Origin: CAWAVN01 sp963844315 | GTDB lineage: Bacteria > Planctomycetota > Planctomycetia > Planctomycetales > Planctomycetaceae | DNA length: 64,000 bases | Assembly (NCBI GenBank): GCA_963844315.1 | Contig: CAWJOC010000032.1 | Coordinates: 62,001-126,000, forward strand | Reading direction: 5' to 3' | Shown here: piece by piece, positions 19,447 to 27,665 of the stretch | Numbering within the stretch: the first letter of the stretch is position 1 | How the letters are laid out: each line of letters opens with the position of its first letter | The notes under the pieces: generated by a model | Database searches by the model: none | Told to the model about the DNA's origin: nothing | What the model saw: the letters and a program-made list of their open reading frames with translations, nothing else | Program-made: the position numbers and the translations under genes

Positions 19447-19637
19447 TACCAACTCCGTCGTCTGATCACCGTAAAACTGCCCATCTTTGGTGATGAAATG
19501 GTACGGATGAGTTGGGTTCGCAACCACCAGTCCAAATGCCATACAACAGCCGTGCTGTGTCGGATTTGTGTCGAGTTGGGTTTGTTGCAATAAAAAAGGA
19601 CTCACGCCAGTTTGACGTAAGTCCTTTGCTACGAAGA

Positions 19638-19722
19638 TACCGGAGGGGGGACTCGAACCCCCACATCCTTTACGGATACTGGATTTTGAATCCAGCGCGT
19701 CTGCCGATTCCGCCACTCCGGC
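19638..19722 (-). tRNA. tRNA-Leu (anticodon CAA)
   Basis: 85 nt on the minus strand. The acceptor stem pairs GCCGGAG with CTCCGGT (G-T at the first pair) and ends in discriminator A. The anticodon stem-loop is CTGGA-TTCAAAA-TCCAG, giving anticodon CAA for the UUG codon. A variable arm between the anticodon and T arms marks a class II tRNA. The T loop contains GGTTCGAGTCC. CCA is not encoded. Many bases of its reverse strand fall in an open frame that is not a gene. Confidence 0.95.
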
Positions 19723-19969
19723 TTGGGTTGTGTTTTTTGAGTTTTGGGAATGGGTGATGATTGACGACCCGCGAATGGGTGGGATTCAGGTGACAATCAT
19801 CAGAGTGAATTCATAATCATCCATTCTCTGCTCTATGGCAGCTTAACTGGCGTCTTTTCCCTCCGCAAGTCCGATCAAAGCAGAATTTCCCACTCCCTCG
19901 GGAGTCTCCAGGCGACGTTGCTTTGGGGATTGGAGTGGAGAATAATGGACTTGGCGCAGCCGGAATCCA

Positions 19970-21550
19970 GTGGCGGTTTTTCTTTTCACGGGCTTGGTGG
20001 AGGTGGTCATTCAACCGATGTTGGAACTCAAGGACTCGGGACTGGCCCGGCGGTTCCTTTTGGAGAGCCTGCTATTGCAATGCGTGCAGCCGCCAAGCCC
20101 CAAGGCGGTTCCGGACATTTTGGAATGGGCTTTGGAGACCCTCGTCGAGGGAATTCCGCTTCCACCTTTGGGGGTAGTCGGGGATATTGGGCATTTGGTG
20201 TTCGCCGAGGCCGGTCTTTCGGTGGAATCTCCCCCGGCGGAAGAACATCACCTCACGGGCCAAAAACATCCGCTCCCCTCGCCGCTGGTTCGGCAATACG
20301 AAGATCTGGTTTTGGGGAAGCTCTATGGCGACCGGACTTTCGACCGCGCGGTGGATGGACTGAGGCGTTATGCCGACCGCAGGGACCGGGCCAAGGGGCT
20401 GGCGTTCCTCTTGCAACAAATTGGATCAAGGGCGGGTTACCAGGGCGTGATGCTAAGCCCCGCGGTCATCCGGGACTTAAAGCGGTTGGACGGCGCGGAG
20501 GTCTTGGGCCAGGCGTCGGAAAGTTTTTCTAAGCAGGGTCCGCTACGACTTGAGGAACTGAAGGAAGCATTCCTCGAAACAGACCTTGAGCACTCGCCCA
20601 GGTTGATGGAATTCCTCTATCAGGATTTGGTTTCGCACGTGCGAAACATTGGGGAAGTTCTGGCAGCCGAGGATGTGTTTGAACTCGAGCACGGCACGGC
20701 CATCGCCGGGTTCGGTCAACGGATTGCGCTCAGGCAAGTCATCAGTGCGGCGACCTGGCTCGCGAGCGAGATTCCCCAGCAACCCGTCCGTCCCCTCAAC
20801 CTGAAGCAACAAGTCGCCACCAAAATCGTGGATGAGGACACCTATCCCATCGGCGGGTTCTCTTCGATTTCGAACCGAGGCAGCATTGAAAGCCTGCTGC
20901 ATTCGCAATTGGCCTTCATGGAGGAAAACGACCGCCCCGACATGTTCGACATCAAGTTCCTCCGAGATGAGCTTCTCTATTATTCCCGCGATGAGAACCA
21001 GTTCCTCCGCAGGCGGCGGTCGTTCGTGTTCGGATTGTTTCCCGACTTGACCACTGCCCGCCGGATGGATGCCGGGCTGCCTTGGCAGCGGATCATTGTG
21101 CTGTTGGGGCTCTTTCGGGTTGCGGTGGAGCGGTTGACAGATTGGCTGAGCGAAGATGCTCTGCGGTTTGATTTCGTAGTCCTCAAACCCAGCGGCAAAA
21201 AAACCGGCCCGGATCCCACGCTCTCGAATGAACGGGAACTGTTGGAAATCCTGTTTCGCGAGCCGATGGCCAACAAAAGCGTGCAGATCCTGGAGTGTGA
21301 AACGCTGGAAGAGTTCCAGGAACATTGCGGCCAACTGGCCCGGCGAAGCTTATGCCATGTTGTCGTTCTTTCCACGATGGAACGCAGGATCGAAGTGGAG
21401 AATGCCCACATGACCCGCGTGCGGTTGGATGGTCCGGTTCCTGCTTTAACGATTGATGAAGAAACGTGGTCCGCCCCAGAAAATGATGGCCCATTGGCTG
21501 CATGGCCTGAGGCGATTTTGCAATTGCTTAAAGCGTGGGTCGCGGGGTGA
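19970..21550 (+). CDS. Conserved hypothetical protein resembling a MoxR/vWA-type conflict-system component
   Basis: 526 aa from GTG 19970; an in-frame stop lies 27 bases upstream, so the start cannot move far. The N-terminal half is helical (LLESLLLQC, ILEWALETL, LAFLLQQIG). A distinctive block at 288-350 reads DEDTYPIGGFSSISNRG, ESLLHSQLAFME, FDIKFLRDELLYYSRDENQFLRRRR, followed by a conserved-looking 361-405 helix pair and a C-terminal alpha/beta region. I remember similar text in proteins encoded beside MoxR AAA ATPases and vWA proteins in planctomycetes and related bacteria, but that link is low confidence. No such ATPase lies next to it; the neighbours are tRNA-Leu and convergent clpC. 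Function unknown. Confidence 0.7.
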   Translation: MAVFLFTGLVEVVIQPMLELKDSGLARRFLLESLLLQCVQPPSPKAVPDILEWALETLVEGIPLPPLGVVGDIGHLVFAEAGLSVESPPAEEHHLTGQKHPLPSPLVRQYEDLVLGKLYGDRTFDRAVDGLRRYADRRDRAKGLAFLLQQIGSRAGYQGVMLSPAVIRDLKRLDGAEVLGQASESFSKQGPLRLEELKEAFLETDLEHSPRLMEFLYQDLVSHVRNIGEVLAAEDVFELEHGTAIAGFGQRIALRQVISAATWLASEIPQQPVRPLNLKQQVATKIVDEDTYPIGGFSSISNRGSIESLLHSQLAFMEENDRPDMFDIKFLRDELLYYSRDENQFLRRRRSFVFGLFPDLTTARRMDAGLPWQRIIVLLGLFRVAVERLTDWLSEDALRFDFVVLKPSGKKTGPDPTLSNERELLEILFREPMANKSVQILECETLEEFQEHCGQLARRSLCHVVVLSTMERRIEVENAHMTRVRLDGPVPALTIDEETWSAPENDGPLAAWPEAILQLLKAWVAG

Positions 21551-21574
21551 GAGTCGCCTTCCACTCCCAGAAAA

Positions 21575-21606
21575 GACGTCCTTTCGCGGAGCGAAAGGCG
21601 ACAATC
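21575..21606. repeat. Small hairpin repeat (GTCGCC..TTCGC-TCC-GCGAA family)
   Basis: Contains CTTTCGC-GGA-GCGAAAG, a perfect 7-bp stem, flanked by GTC and GGCGAC. The reverse complement closely matches a stretch inserted inside the tsaC-phosphatase gene at 41069-41124, so this is a dispersed element rather than a one-off hairpin. It may also help end transcription of the 526-aa gene. Confidence 0.55.
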
Positions 21607-21623
21607 CGCGTCCCATGACGAAA

Positions 21624-21655
21624 CCAAGCCCGCGAACAATGGTTCGCGGGCTTGG
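21624..21655. terminator. Bidirectional hairpin between converging genes
   Basis: A perfect 14-bp inverted repeat (CCAAGCCCGCGAAC and GTTCGCGGGCTTGG) with a 4-base loop, placed between the plus-strand 526-aa gene and the minus-strand clpC end. There is no long T run on either side, so it may act as an mRNA 3' stabiliser more than a classical intrinsic terminator. Confidence 0.6.
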
Positions 21656-21681
21656 AGATTCTTAATCAGGCAACGAGCCGG

Positions 21682-24219
21682 TTAGCTATTGCCGCCTTGG
21701 TTCGCGGCGTTCTCGCCGGAGCCGACGGCGACGGCTTCCCCTTCGGGTTCGGTGGTGCCGACGAATTCCAGTTGTTTCTGGTCGCCGACTTCCTTGACCT
21801 TGAGGATGATCTTGTTTTGGCCCTCGAAGGCTCCCTTGAGGAGTTCTTCCGCCAAGGGGTCTTCGACGTAGCGTTCCACGCTCCGGCGGAGCGGGCGTGC
21901 CCCGTAATCCAGGTTGCCCTTCTCGTCGCCTTTGTCGATCAAAAAGCCCTTGGCTTCGTCGGTGAGTTCCAACGAGATGCCGCGTTCTTGCAGACGGTTG
22001 CGGACTTTGCCCAGCTCGATGTCCACGATCACTTTGAGTTCCTCGCGGGTCAGCTTGCGGAACACGACCACTTCATCCAGACGTCCCAGAAACTCAGGAC
22101 GGAACGCCCGTTGGAGTTCGCCCATCAGGTTCTCTTTCATCTTGTCGTAGCTGGTGTCGTCATCAATCCGACGCAGCCCGAACGTGCGTTCCGTGAGCCG
22201 TGGCTGAAGAACCGACGTTCGTCGTCATAATCATGATCACGTTCTTGAAGTCCACCTTGCGGCCGAAGCTGTCGGTCAGGTGGCCTTCTTCCATGATCTG
22301 CAACAGCATGTTGTAGACTTCCGGGTGGGCCTTTTCGATTTCATCGAGCAGGACCACGGCATACGGTCGGCGGCGGATTTTCTCGGTGAGTTGTCCGCCT
22401 TCTTCGTAGCCGACGTAGCCCGGAGGCGCACCGATTAACCGGCTGACGTTGTGCTTTTCCTGGTATTCGCTCATGTCGATCTGAATGAGGGCATCCTCAT
22501 CGCCGAACATGAACTCGGCCAGGGTTTTGGCCAAGAGCGTTTTCCCGACGCCGGTGGGACCGGAGAACAAGAACACCCCCGTGGGCCGCTTGGGATTCTT
22601 CAGACCCGACCGCGCCCGGCGGACGGCTTTGGAGATTTGCTTGATCGCCTCATCCTGGCTGATGACCCGGCGGTGCAATTCCCCTTCCATCGCCAAGAGG
22701 CGGACTTTGTCCTCGCTGGAGAGACGCGTCAAAGGAATGCCGGTCATGCGGGCGACGACCTCGGCAATGACCTCGGCATCGACCACGCCATCGGTTTCCT
22801 TGGACTTCTCCCGCCAGTCGCGGGTGAGTTGCTCTTTCTTCTTCTTGAGTTTGTCCGCCTGATCTCGAAGGCTGGCGGCTTTCTCGAAGTCCTGGTTGGC
22901 GACCGCTTCTTCCTTGGCCTGGTTGAGGCGTTCGATTTCCTCTTCCAATTCCTTGAGGTTCGGGCGGACGGACCATCGACTTCAGCCGGATGCGGGCACC
23001 GGCTTCGTCGATCACGTCAATCGCCTTGTCCGGCAGGCACCTTGCTGTGATGTACCGGCTGGAGAGATCGACCGCCGCTTCCAGGGCATCATCGGTGATT
23101 TGCACGCGATGGTGCGATTCGTAGCGGTCGCGAAGGCCGCGGAGAATGTCCACGGTCTGGGCCTGCGTGGGCGGATTGACATCGACTTTTTGGAACCGGC
23201 GTTCCAGGGCGCTGTCTTTCTCGATGTATTTGCGGTACTCATCCAGCGTGGTCGCGCCGATGCACTGGAGTTCGCCCCGGCTGAGCGCGGGTTTTAAGAC
23301 GTTCGAGGCATCAATCGCCCCTTCCGCCCCGCCTGCTCCGACCAGGGTGTGCAATTCATCAATGAACAGAATCGTGTTCTTCGCCCGGCGGACTTCGTTC
23401 ATGACCGCCTTGATGCGTTCCTCGAACTGGCCGCGGTATTTCGTTCCGGCGACCATCATCGCGAGGTCCAGGACGACAATCCGTTTGTCGCGGAGGAGGT
23501 CCGGCACTTCGCCGTTGACCACCATTTGGGCAAAGCCTTCCACGATGGCCGTTTTTCCCACGCCCGCTTCGCCGAGCAGGACGGGGTTATTCTTTTGGCG
23601 TCGGCAAAGGATTTGGATCACCCGTTCGATTTCGCCTTCGCGACCGATGACCGGGTCGAGTTTGCCTTGCCGGGCCAGTTCGGTCAAATCGCGACCAAAA
23701 CTGTCGAGGGCCGGGGTCTTGCTCTTGCCGGCTTTGGCGGAGGCTCCCGCGCCCGCCCGTTCGCCGCCTTCACTGACTTCAGCCGTGGCCAAGCAGGTTC
23801 AGCACTTCTTCGCGCACATCATCGAGCTTGAAGCCCAAGTTCATCAAACCTGGGCGGCGACGCCTTCCTGTTCGCGCAACAGTCCCAAGCAGAAGATGCT
23901 CGGTCCCCACGTAGTTGTGGTTCAAATTCCGGGCTTCTTCCATGGCGTATTCAATGACTTTTTTGGCCCGGGGCGTTTGCGGCAACTTGCCGATGGTCAC
24001 CATGTCCGGCCCGGATTGGACGATCTTTTCGACCTCCAACCGGATTTTCCGCAGGTCCACATCCAGGTTCTTGAGCACGTTGGCCGCGACCCCGGAGCCT
24101 TCCTTGACGAGGCCCAAGAGGATGTGCTCGGTCCCGATGTATTCGTGGTTGAAGCGTTGGGCCTCTTGGTTGGCCAACTGCATGACTTTTCGTGCCCGGT
24201 CCGTGAATCGTTCGTACAT
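21682..24219 (-). CDS. clpC: ATP-dependent Clp protease ATPase subunit ClpC, five frame breaks
   Basis: Reassembled from several frames, about 845 residues, the usual ClpC length. Order: Clp_N repeats (MYERFTDRARKVMQLA, TEHILLGLVKEG, LNHNYVGTEHLLLG), NBD1 with GEAGVGKT and FIDELHTLVG, a UVR coiled-coil (EEEIERLNQAKEEAV), NBD2 with GPTGVGKT, IGAPPGYVGYEEGGQLTE and VLLDEIEKAHP, sensor text MIMTTNVGS, and the D2-small domain to ANQGGNS. Frame changes are needed near 23883 (extra A), 23847 (missing T), 23785, 22963 and 22212. Because ClpC, the unfoldase of ClpP, is normally indispensable, the breaks are most likely sequence errors. A palindromic candidate operator lies just upstream at 24244-24279. 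Confidence 0.92.
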
Positions 24220-24243
24220 TCCGCGTGTCTCCCTCTTTCAGTC

Positions 24244-24279
24244 CCAAATCCGTAAGTGCCATCGTGACTTACGATTGGG
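24244..24279. promoter_or_regulatory. Candidate operator upstream of clpC
   Basis: CGTAAGT - 9 bases - ACTTACG is a perfect 7-bp inverted repeat (24251-24273). It is nested in a longer imperfect palindrome that starts CCCAAATC and ends GATTGGG. It sits 25-60 bases before the clpC start codon on the coding strand. The arm-spacer geometry resembles CIRCE (9-N9-9), but the sequence is not TTAGCACTC. It could be the binding site of an unknown heat-shock or stress repressor, or a leader hairpin. Confidence 0.45.
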
Positions 24280-24774
24280 CTAAACGATTTCGAGGAACCC
24301 CCCGAAATCAAAACATGACGCGGACTAATCCGCGTCCCGATCGACAATACCTTTATCCTTTGCAACTTCCGCGCCCGGCCACCCTTTCACATACCAATTG
24401 GAACGCCGACGTTGCCGGTTTTTTCCTGGAAATTCCTGGGGTTGGCCAAAGTTTTTTCCAAGGCTAGGAAATCCCCTTTGTATTTATACGCTATTTCACC
24501 TGCCGGAGTGAGAAATTTCCCGCTTCTTCGAGAATCGCCCTATAAACCTTGACCCAGGCATCAGTTAAATGGCGTCGGCAAACTCGAGGAATCGCTCGCA
24601 ACGCGCGAGTTTCGGAAAATGACTCGGTTTTATGGGATGGATTGGGTTGGCTGCGAAATCCATCCCGATTTGAGATGGGTTGGAATTTGATGGATGCTCC
24701 ACGAAGTGTGGTTTTGTTGAAAATTCTAGTAGTCTGTCCCCCCCTGTGACAAGACACCCCCGCCGTCAATTGCC

Positions 24775-24848
24775 AAGAGGAGCCGCGCACGCAGTAAACG
24801 GGATAGACATCCGATAAAATCTCCCCGCTTACTGCGTGCGCGGCTCTT
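24775..24848. repeat. Dispersed inverted repeat A, copy 1
   Basis: The left arm AAGAGGAGCCGCGCACGCAG... (24775-24802) pairs with the right arm CCGCTTACTGCGTGCGCGGC... (24823-24848). Two further copies of this family lie at 26531-26605 and 47171-47235, all between genes and all ending in a short T run. Likely a mobile palindromic (REP-like) element that may end transcription. Confidence 0.75.
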
Positions 24849-24930
24849 AAAAGAGGATTGCCCGAAGACGTCTCATTTCGCACAATGAAGGCTTTCCCCG
24901 CTTGCGAATGGTTGGAGTAGCCGCATCACC

Positions 24931-26472
24931 ATGCAAAACTCGCGCGTGACCCCCGGCGTCGAACGAATCCTGGAACGAGCCAGGCAACTTGCGCACGAAG
25001 GCCAGCGAAACGAAATCGAACCACGACACTTGGTCTTCGCGCTCTTTGAGGAAGAATCGGTCGGTTCGGAGATTCTGCGCCAACATGGCCTCACCTCTCA
25101 GATTCTTTCCGTCTGCGTTACCGCCATTTGGAAAGAACGTCAGGCAGAAGACCCCAGTGCCGGGAAAGACATCCACTTCAGCGAGCGGGTCGAGCAAATT
25201 CTCAGTCAAGCGGGATTGCTCGCCGCCCGGCAGGGGCGCTATGCGGAACTTGGCAGCGAGCATCTGGTGTTTGGACTGGTGGCCGTGGATTCGGAAGTCT
25301 CGGGGCCCTTGCAACTCCACGGCCTCACCAAAAAATCCCTAAAGCATTTGATCGATGCCTCCGACGGGCATCCGGAGGAACCGCTCGCCGTGGATTTCCA
25401 GCTTGCGGAAATCGAGACACCCGCCAGCGATGAGACCGACTTGTACCGCATCCTGGATGCCGCAGCCAACCGGGTCCGCGAAGGCGTCCGCGTTCTGGAA
25501 GATTACGTGCGCTTCGGAAAGGATGACAAGTGGCTCACTTCGCAATTGAAAGCCTGGCGGCACCATCTTCGAAGCGCGCTTGCACCCGTGGAAGAACGCG
25601 GACTGATCATTTCCCGCGATTCCGCACACGATGTCGGCACGAGTTTGACCACCCCCGGCGAACGCCATCGGCAAACGTTGAGCGATGTCGTCACCGCCAA
25701 CTGCAAACGGGTGCAGGAAGGACTCCGGACGCTCGAAGAATATGGCAAGATCGTCTCTCCGCTCGTCGGCGACGAGATTTCTAAGCTCAGATATTGGTTC
25801 TACGACTTCGAAAAGCGGCTCGTGATCGAATCTCACAGTCGGCAGCGACTCGCGGGACGCCCCCTCTATCTGCTCGCCACGAGGGAGCAGTGTCACCTGG
25901 AATTCGAGATCGCCCTTCGGATCGTCCTGAACTCCGGGGCGAACATCGTTCAGCTTCGGGAAAAAAACCTCTCCGATCGTGCCATTGTGGAACTTGGCCT
26001 CAAGGTTCGCGAGTGGACCCGCGAAACGGGAGCCTTGTTCATCATGAATGACCGCCTGGACCTTACCGTATTGACCGATGCCGACGGCGTGCATGTGGGG
26101 CAAGACGAACTCGGCGTCCGGCACACCCGGCGAATTGTGGGGCCAAATCGTTTGATCGGCGTGTCCACGCACACCATCGAACAAGCCCGAAAGGCCGTGG
26201 AAGACGGGGCGGACTACTTAGGCGTCGGCCCGGTGTTCCCGTCGCAAACGAAAGCGTTCCCGGAACTCGCGGGCTTGGAATTCGTTCGCCAAGTCGCGGA
26301 AGAAATCCAACTGCCCTGGTACGCCATCGGCGGCATCACGCCAGAGAACGTCCAAGAAGTCCAATCCGCCGGGGCGACACGGATTGCTCTTAGCAATGCG
26401 GTTTTCGGCTCAAATGCTCCGGGCGATGTTGTGACAAAACTCAAGGTACGCCCTGGCTCTCAACGACTCTGA
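24931..26472 (+). CDS. thiE: Clp_N-ThiD2-ThiE fusion: thiamine-phosphate synthase
   Basis: 513 aa. Residues 1-145 form two Clp_N-type repeats (RVTPGVERILERARQLA, PRHLVFALFEEESVGSEIL, SERVEQILSQAG, GSEHLVFGLVAVDSEV). Residues 166-300 match the ThiD2-like domain found before ThiE in some bacteria (DLYRILDAAANRVREGVRVLEDYVRF, NCKRVQEGLRTLEEYGK). Residues 310-505 are a full ThiE barrel: QLREKN, FIMNDRLDLTV, DGVHVGQDEL, GVSTHT, DYLGVGPVFPSQTK, YAIGGITPENV. ThiE joins HMP-PP and thiazole phosphate to make thiamine phosphate. The Clp_N part is a protein-recognition module, unusual on a metabolic enzyme. The gene is divergent from clpC, which has the same N domain, so the 5' part may derive from a clpC copy. 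Confidence 0.88.
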   Translation: MQNSRVTPGVERILERARQLAHEGQRNEIEPRHLVFALFEEESVGSEILRQHGLTSQILSVCVTAIWKERQAEDPSAGKDIHFSERVEQILSQAGLLAARQGRYAELGSEHLVFGLVAVDSEVSGPLQLHGLTKKSLKHLIDASDGHPEEPLAVDFQLAEIETPASDETDLYRILDAAANRVREGVRVLEDYVRFGKDDKWLTSQLKAWRHHLRSALAPVEERGLIISRDSAHDVGTSLTTPGERHRQTLSDVVTANCKRVQEGLRTLEEYGKIVSPLVGDEISKLRYWFYDFEKRLVIESHSRQRLAGRPLYLLATREQCHLEFEIALRIVLNSGANIVQLREKNLSDRAIVELGLKVREWTRETGALFIMNDRLDLTVLTDADGVHVGQDELGVRHTRRIVGPNRLIGVSTHTIEQARKAVEDGADYLGVGPVFPSQTKAFPELAGLEFVRQVAEEIQLPWYAIGGITPENVQEVQSAGATRIALSNAVFGSNAPGDVVTKLKVRPGSQRL

Positions 26473-26530
26473 ATAACCAATGTTTCGCATCGCATTTTCG
26501 ATTGCTACAATCCACATCAAAAAGATCCTA

Positions 26531-26605
26531 AAGCCGCGCACGAAGTAAGCGGAGGAGGGTCTTCCATTCCTGCTTACTTTGCCGCTTACTTCGTGCGCGG
26601 CTCTT
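26531..26605. repeat. Dispersed inverted repeat A, copy 2
   Basis: Left arm 26531-26552 (AAGCCGCGCACGAAGTAAGC...) and right arm 26582-26605 are perfect complements over about 20 bp. It lies between the thiE fusion and hemE, 16 bases before hemE, and may separate their transcription. Confidence 0.75.
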
Positions 26606-26621
26606 TGCGAGACCTCATTGA

Positions 26622-27659
26622 ATGACACCGGAAATCCAGAACTCTCGCTTTATGCGGGCTGCCCGGTTGGAACCGACCGATACCACGCCGGTGTGGATCA
26701 TGCGGCAGGCGGGGCGGTATTTGCCCGAATACCGCGCGGTCCGTAAGGGCCTGAACTTTTTGGAGTTCTGCAAGCGGCCGGATTTGTCGGCCCAAGTCAC
26801 ATTGGATGCCCAACGCATTCTCGGCGTGGATGCGGCGATCTTGTTCGCCGACTTGCCGACGATTTTGGAGCCGATGGGCTTTCAGTTGGGATACACCCCC
26901 GGTCCGGTGATTGGCAACCCCATCCGCGACGCCCGCGATGTGGACCGCGTCCGCGAAGTGGACGACATCGGGTCGATGCACTTCGTGTTCGAGACGGTCA
27001 AACTCGTCCGCAAGGATCTTCCGGCGGACATTCCGCTGTTGGGGTTCGCGGGTGCTCCGTTTACGTTGGCGTCTTATGCGATTGAAGGCGGCGGATCGAA
27101 AAGCTATGTCCTGACCAAATCGCTGATGTACAACGCCCCTGCCGCCTGGAACGAGATGATGCAGAGCATGGTCCGCAGCCTGTCGCGGTATTTGATCGCC
27201 CAGATTGAAGCCGGTTGCCAGGCGGTGCAGATTTTCGACAGTTGGGCGGGAGCCTTGTCTCCCTCGGATTACCGCGATTACGTCTTGCCGCATACCAAAG
27301 CCTTGATCGCTTCGTTGCCTCCAGAGGTCCCGGTGATCAATTTTCTCACCGGAAACCCGGCCCTCATTCCGCTGCAAAAAGAAGCCGGGGGCCAGATCAT
27401 CGGCATGGATTGGCGGGTGGATCTGAAACAAGGTTGGAAGACCGTGGGCTACGACCGGGCGGTGCAGGGCAATCTGGATCCCGTTTGCCTGTATGCCGAT
27501 CTTCCCGTTTTGAAGCGGCAAACAAAAGCCGTGCTCGATGCGGCGGAAGGCCGGCCCGGACACATCTTCAACCTAGGCCACGGCGTCATGCCCGACATGA
27601 ACCCCGACCACATCAAAGCCTTGGTCAAAATGGTGCACGAATTGGGTGCAAAACCGTAG
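26622..27659 (+). CDS. hemE: Uroporphyrinogen decarboxylase
   Basis: 345 aa, the full family length. The first signature is RRAGR-like: PVWIMRQAGRYLPEYRAVR (about residues 20-39), whose Arg residues bind the propionates of the tetrapyrrole; the catalytic Asp lies in ILFADLPTILEPMG. Further landmarks: FAGAPFTLASYAIEGGGSK, IFDSWAGALSP and HIFNLGHGVMPD. It decarboxylates four acetate arms of uroporphyrinogen III to give coproporphyrinogen III, in the cytosol. The next haem gene starts six bases after the stop, so hemE-hemY form an operon. Confidence 0.97.
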   Translation: MTPEIQNSRFMRAARLEPTDTTPVWIMRQAGRYLPEYRAVRKGLNFLEFCKRPDLSAQVTLDAQRILGVDAAILFADLPTILEPMGFQLGYTPGPVIGNPIRDARDVDRVREVDDIGSMHFVFETVKLVRKDLPADIPLLGFAGAPFTLASYAIEGGGSKSYVLTKSLMYNAPAAWNEMMQSMVRSLSRYLIAQIEAGCQAVQIFDSWAGALSPSDYRDYVLPHTKALIASLPPEVPVINFLTGNPALIPLQKEAGGQIIGMDWRVDLKQGWKTVGYDRAVQGNLDPVCLYADLPVLKRQTKAVLDAAEGRPGHIFNLGHGVMPDMNPDHIKALVKMVHELGAKP

Positions 27660-27665
27660 GCCAGC

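Larger units (their letters stand above)
24220..24930. other. 711-base divergent spacer between clpC and the Clp_N-ThiE gene
   Basis: No gene seen. It contains the palindrome at 24244-24279, an 8-bp inverted repeat GACGCGGA-CTAA-TCCGCGTC at 24317-24336, and a dispersed 26-bp inverted repeat at 24775-24848. I looked for a TPP riboswitch ahead of the thiamine gene and found none of its conserved elements. Confidence 0.5.

Noticed and set aside
21682..24219. Programmed frameshifting in clpC
   Set aside because: Five changes of both directions without slippery heptamers, two of them compensating within about 36 bases, fit random indels better than recoding.
24244..24279. CIRCE (HrcA) or CtsR operator
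   Set aside because: Geometry is CIRCE-like, but the arms are CGTAAGT/ACTTACG and not TTAGCACTC/GAGTGCTAA, and no CtsR heptad direct repeat is present.
24220..24930. TPP riboswitch upstream of the thiE fusion
   Set aside because: No CTGAGA...ACCTGA-type core elements were found; the only strong structure is inverted repeat A.
24775..26605. CRISPR array from repeated palindromes
   Set aside because: The repeats are 1.7 kb apart with genes between them, not regularly spaced, and there are no cas genes.
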